From Mageeibacillus sp. UBA1243 (GTDB lineage: Bacteria; Bacillota; Clostridia; UBA1212), in contig DBWH01000020.1 in NCBI GenBank assembly GCA_002308595.1, forward strand, positions 35,702 to 44,933: DNA of 9,232 bases, read 5' to 3'. Shown in pieces: positions 7,057-9,232 of the stretch. The notes beneath the pieces were generated by a model that was not told the DNA's origin, ran no database searches, and saw only the letters and a list, made by a program, of their open reading frames with translations. The translations under genes were made by a program, and so were the position numbers. How positions within the stretch are numbered: position 1 is the stretch's first letter; each line of letters begins with the position of its first letter.

Positions 7057-8385
7057 ATGAAGGCCCTCACCGGCGATATCGCCAATTTTATCGAATTTTT
7101 AGACAAAACACCGACGCCTTTCCACGTCTTTTCGGAACTTTACGAATCGCTCGAAGCCGCCGGCTGCAAAATGATCACGCTCTCGGAAGTCTCTTCCTGC
7201 GAGCGCGGAAAGCCTTACTGCATCCCTTACGGAGACAGCGCCCTGCTCGCGTTTTTTGCGGGTGAAAGCGCGCCGCAGAAAGACCCCGGCCGCCTGCTGA
7301 TTGGCGCGGCGCACGTTGACTACCCCGTCTTCAAGATCAAGAACACAAAGCTCCGCAAGGGCAACGGTGTTCTCAGGATGAATATCGAGATGTACGGCGG
7401 CGCGATCGTGCACCCCTGGCTCGACAGAGCTCTCAAGATTGCCGGACGCGTTTATTTTAAAAAGGACGGAAAGCTGTCGTTTGCGGACATTGGCGATTTC
7501 GGAAAGCGCTTTGTGATCCCGAACGCCGCAATCCACATGAACCGCTCGATTAACGACGGCGCGAAGTTCAGCATCCAGAACCAGCTTCTGCCTTTCTTCG
7601 GTCTCGAGAGCGAATCGGGCGAGGAGGCTTTTGCCGAAATGGTTGCCGCCAAGGTCTCCGAGGTCTCAGGCATCGGCGGTCTTACACCCAAAGACATAAT
7701 GAGTTTTGACCTCTCGCTTGTCATTGCCGACGGCGCGTCACTCTGCGGAGCTTCCGACGAGTTCGTGCTCGCACAGGGCCTTGACGACAGAGGAATGATC
7801 TACACGCTTTTCTCGGGCTTCAACGGAAGTTTAAAAGACGGTGCCGCCAATGCATCATACGGCGACGTTAGGCTTGCCTTCGCGTTCAACCACGAGGAGT
7901 GCGGCTCGGAAACCGACGTGGGCGCAAAGAGCGCTTTTGCCTCTGAAGCCGTCAAGGCGATTGCCGGCAGGTTCTTCCCCGACGAGCACTACCTTGACGT
8001 GTGCCGCAGGAGTCTGCTCCTCTCGGCCGACATGGGCCACGCAACCCACCCGTCATTCCCCGAGTACTCCGACAGCACGTCTCCGATCGAACTCGGCAAG
8101 GGCATCGTCCTCAAAACCACCTGGAACCAAAGCTATGCCACCAAGGCCGAACCGATGGCGGAATTTGCCTCCTTCTGCGAAGAAAACAACATCCCGTTCC
8201 AGCGCTTCTCGCCCCACTCCGACAACCGCGGCGGCGGCACGATCGGCCCGATGCTCTCCGCGTCGCTCGGCATCAGAACATGCGACATCGGCATCCCGCT
8301 CCTTGCCATGCACTCGCCAAAGGAGCTCGGCACCGTCAGCGACCACGTCACCACCGCCAAGCTCTTCAAAGCGTTCTTCAGCTGA
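7057..8385 (+). CDS. M18-family (aspartyl aminopeptidase-like) zinc aminopeptidase
   Basis: M18 enzymes are large cytoplasmic di-metal aminopeptidases that remove N-terminal residues, often acidic, from peptides. All five expected metal-ligand motifs are present in the 442 residues: GAAHVDYP (83-90, His86; HTDS in most relatives), GLDDRG (241-246), FNHEECGS (277-284), SADMGHATHP (323-332) and AMHSPKE (417-423). EMYGGAIVHPWLDRALKIAGRV (111-132) and GGGTIGPMLSASLGIRTCDIG (392-412) are further family blocks. Length is normal for the family. ATG 7057 has AAGGAG (7043-7048) eight bases upstream. The gene follows the ParB-like gene by 33 bases with no terminator between, so it probably shares its transcript, although a housekeeping peptidase has no obvious link to partitioning. 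Variants worth noting are HVDY instead of HTDS and Cys282 in HEECGS, where Val is common; neither removes a ligand. Substrate preference is not predictable from this. Confidence 0.93.
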   Translation: MKALTGDIANFIEFLDKTPTPFHVFSELYESLEAAGCKMITLSEVSSCERGKPYCIPYGDSALLAFFAGESAPQKDPGRLLIGAAHVDYPVFKIKNTKLRKGNGVLRMNIEMYGGAIVHPWLDRALKIAGRVYFKKDGKLSFADIGDFGKRFVIPNAAIHMNRSINDGAKFSIQNQLLPFFGLESESGEEAFAEMVAAKVSEVSGIGGLTPKDIMSFDLSLVIADGASLCGASDEFVLAQGLDDRGMIYTLFSGFNGSLKDGAANASYGDVRLAFAFNHEECGSETDVGAKSAFASEAVKAIAGRFFPDEHYLDVCRRSLLLSADMGHATHPSFPEYSDSTSPIELGKGIVLKTTWNQSYATKAEPMAEFASFCEENNIPFQRFSPHSDNRGGGTIGPMLSASLGIRTCDIGIPLLAMHSPKELGTVSDHVTTAKLFKAFFS

Positions 8386-8400
8386 GGCGTTTGATTCGTT

Positions 8401-8452
8401 AAAAAGGGCTGTTAACGCCCGGCAGTTTTGCCGGCGGTTAACAGCCCTTTTT
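8401..8452 (+). terminator. Strong, probably bidirectional, intrinsic terminator after the aminopeptidase gene
   Basis: A 16-bp perfect stem pairs 8401-8416 (AAAAAGGGCTGTTAAC) with 8437-8452. A 2x2 internal loop and a second stem CCGGC/GCCGG (8419-8423 with 8430-8434) follow. The run of five T's at 8448-8452 serves rightward transcripts and the A-run at 8401-8405 would serve leftward ones. It begins 15 bases after the aminopeptidase stop codon. Confidence 0.9.
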
Positions 8453-8667
8453 GATTGGCGAATTCTCAAATGACGTATCCTGAGCTTTTCTCACAGAAGA
8501 TACACAGGGAACGCATACGCTTTTTCGAAAAACACGATATGAGCTCCGTAAAGTCCGCATCATTACGGGCTCGATACGAGCGTTAAAGTGTACTTTTCAA
8601 GCGCTTTTTACAACACCACTATGGCTATAAATCTTGCGAGAGCAATAGCTAAACGATAAAAGAAAAC

Positions 8668-8686
8668 GGGAGCATATTCTGCTCCC
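8668..8686 (-). terminator. Leftward-facing intrinsic terminator
   Basis: GGGAGCA (8668-8674) pairs perfectly with TGCTCCC (8680-8686) around a five-base loop. On the minus strand the hairpin is followed after one C by GTTTTCTTTTAT, a good U-rich tail; on the plus strand no T-run follows. It would end leftward transcripts, yet no leftward gene was found to its right within the window. Confidence 0.6.
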
Positions 8687-8752
8687 CTGCTAAAACTCAA
8701 AGACCAGATTGGATCATTCAATAGATGACATTGTCCCGGAATGACTGTAACC

Positions 8753-8773
8753 AGTTGAAACTTACGGCAGAAA
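8753..8773 (+). repeat. 21-base direct repeat, copy 1
   Basis: The core GAAACTTACGGCAGAAA (8757-8773) recurs exactly at 8844-8860. With AGT plus one variable base in front, 20 of 21 positions match. The copies are 87 bases apart, start to start. This copy lies upstream of the promoter of the ATPase gene. Confidence 0.75.
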
Positions 8774-8808
8774 CGGAAAAACTTTCGAGTAACACTTGGC
8801 AAAAGTAC

Positions 8809-8837
8809 TTGACTTTTTTGATTGGCGGTGGCACAAT
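8809..8837 (+). promoter_or_regulatory. Promoter of the AAA-type ATPase gene
   Basis: TTGACT (8809-8814) and CACAAT (8832-8837) are 17 bases apart. Transcription would begin near 8844, right at the start of the second repeat core. The leader to ATG 8890 would be about 45 bases. Confidence 0.6.
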
Positions 8838-8839
8838 AT

Positions 8840-8860
8840 AGTCGAAACTTACGGCAGAAA
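8840..8860 (+). repeat. 21-base direct repeat, copy 2
   Basis: This is the second copy of the repeat at 8753-8773, with one mismatch (C8843 against T8756). It overlaps the predicted transcription start, a usual place for a repressor operator, or it would be the 5' end of the mRNA. The unit is not palindromic. Confidence 0.75.
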
Positions 8861-8889
8861 TGTCTTAAATTCCGATTGCGGAGGCTCTT

Positions 8890-9232
8890 ATGATCAAAAG
8901 AGATTTTTATCTTAACCAAATCATCGATAGGATGTGGGATGGAAGAATTAAAGTTATTACCGGGATCAGAAGGTGCGGTAAGTCCATTCTTCTTTTCACG
9001 CTGTTCAAAGAATACTTGGTTTCTATGGGCGTGGATGAAAAACAAATCATAGAAATCGAACTGGATAAGAGAAAGTTCTACAGGTATAGAAATCCAATCA
9101 CTTTGTGTGAGTATGTTGAAAAGATTGTTGCCGAGGATAAAAGCACGAAATATTATCTTTTTATCGATGAGGTGCAATTCACGACAAAGGTAGTAGATAA
9201 AGAAAACGGCAATACAGAGGTCACGATATATG
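8890..9232 (+). CDS. AAA-type ATPase (AAA_14/DUF4143-like), 5' part only
   Basis: Proteins of this family are about 400-residue ATPases with an N-terminal AAA_14 domain and a C-terminal DUF4143 domain. They are abundant and variable in gut Firmicutes and their function is unknown. The window has 114 codons, open to the edge: VITGIRRCGKSILL (22-35) is Walker A with Lys31 and Ser32, IEIELDKRKFY (54-64) is the family's second strand region, and YYLFIDEVQF (88-97) is Walker B with Asp93 and Glu94. The GIRRxGKS form with DEVQ is typical of this family rather than of DnaA- or ClpX-like AAA proteins. ATG 8890 has GGAGG (8880-8884) five bases upstream. AT-rich base use, clearly unlike the genes to the left, and the position beyond a strong terminator suggest horizontal acquisition. 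The DUF4143 half lies outside the window, so that part is inferred. Confidence 0.85.
   Translation, partial: MIKRDFYLNQIIDRMWDGRIKVITGIRRCGKSILLFTLFKEYLVSMGVDEKQIIEIELDKRKFYRYRNPITLCEYVEKIVAEDKSTKYYLFIDEVQFTTKVVDKENGNTEVTIY

Larger units (their letters stand above)
1424..8827. repeat. Highly iterated CATTGGCG motif, dispersed
   Basis: By eye, CATTGGCG or CGCCAATG starts at 1424, 1491, 2216, 2627, 2831, 3938, 3998, 4508, 5817, 6087, 6659, 7488 and 7845. The core ATTGGCG or CGCCAAT also starts at 5331, 6235, 7080, 7300, 8454 and 8821. In genes it is read as Ala-Asn (GCC AAT, eight times), Leu-Ala (TTG GCG, five) and Ile-Gly (ATT GGC, four), so no single codon pair explains it. Two copies are non-coding. 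It is absent from 1-1423 and from the ATPase gene. Confidence 0.65.
8453..8889. other. Gene-free, AT-richer spacer
   Basis: No convincing protein gene was found. The stretch holds a stem-loop at 8541-8572 (GAGC-t-CCGTAA pairing with TTACGGGCTC), a leftward terminator (8668-8686), a 21-base direct repeat pair and a promoter for the next gene. A 12-codon ORF at 8621-8659 lacks a ribosome site. Base composition shifts here towards that of the following ATPase gene, suggesting that the boundary of an inserted segment lies just after the 8401-8452 terminator. Confidence 0.5.

Noticed and set aside
7841..8473. 210-codon plus-strand ORF inside and beyond the aminopeptidase gene
   Set aside because: It is a frame-shadow with Ser/Thr/Pro/Arg-rich content; the M18 frame carries all the family motifs.
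8621..8659. Twelve-codon plus-strand ORF (MAINLARAIAKR)
   Set aside because: There is no ribosome site, it is too short to judge, and it has no known match that I recognise.
8608..9177. 189-codon minus-strand ORF
   Set aside because: It runs antisense to the clear ATPase gene, crosses the repeats and the promoter, and shows no recognisable domain.

Overview
The window reads as part of a moderately GC-rich Firmicutes (Clostridia-type) chromosome. The evidence is a spoIIP-like gene directly upstream of lepA, a CotH-family lipoprotein, strong AGGAGG-type ribosome sites and sigma-A-like promoters. I cannot name the species. Codon choice favours G/C at third positions up to about 8450. The last few hundred bases are visibly AT-richer.

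The left half (1-5384) is one leftward transcription unit: a CotH-family lipoprotein (3513-5384), a SpoIIP-family membrane protein (1785-3488), then lepA / elongation factor 4 (1-1778, missing only its last few residues). Gaps are 24 and 6 bases. A good sigma-A-type promoter, TTGCAA-17-TATAAT, lies about 120 bases upstream of the cotH-like start, and its leader can form a long-range hairpin. The spoIIP-lepA order is conserved in spore formers, but the gpr protease gene usually found in front of spoIIP is not there; the CotH-like gene is. The SpoIIP domain aligns along its length but has lost residues expected to bind zinc, so it may be a non-catalytic or re-tooled relative.

The right half is a rightward unit: parA-like ATPase (5735-6520), a short ParB-like protein with the N-terminal nucleotide-binding domain but no HTH domain (6511-7023, overlapping parA), and an M18-family metallo-aminopeptidase (7057-8385). 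It ends in a strong stem-loop terminator (8401-8452). The divergent intergenic region 5385-5734 holds promoters for both units, an inverted repeat, and a perfect 12-bp palindrome abutting the parA start codon.

From 8453 to the end the character changes: a gene-free AT-richer stretch with a leftward-facing terminator, two copies of a 21-base direct repeat bracketing a promoter, and the first 114 codons of an AAA-type ATPase of the AAA_14/DUF4143 kind. This looks like an accessory insertion.

A signal cutting across genes is the octamer CATTGGCG (or its complement), found 13 times by eye. The heptamer ATTGGCG occurs 19 times in three coding frames, on both strands and in non-coding DNA, far above the roughly one copy expected. 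It behaves like a highly iterated genomic motif and is the most unexpected feature here.
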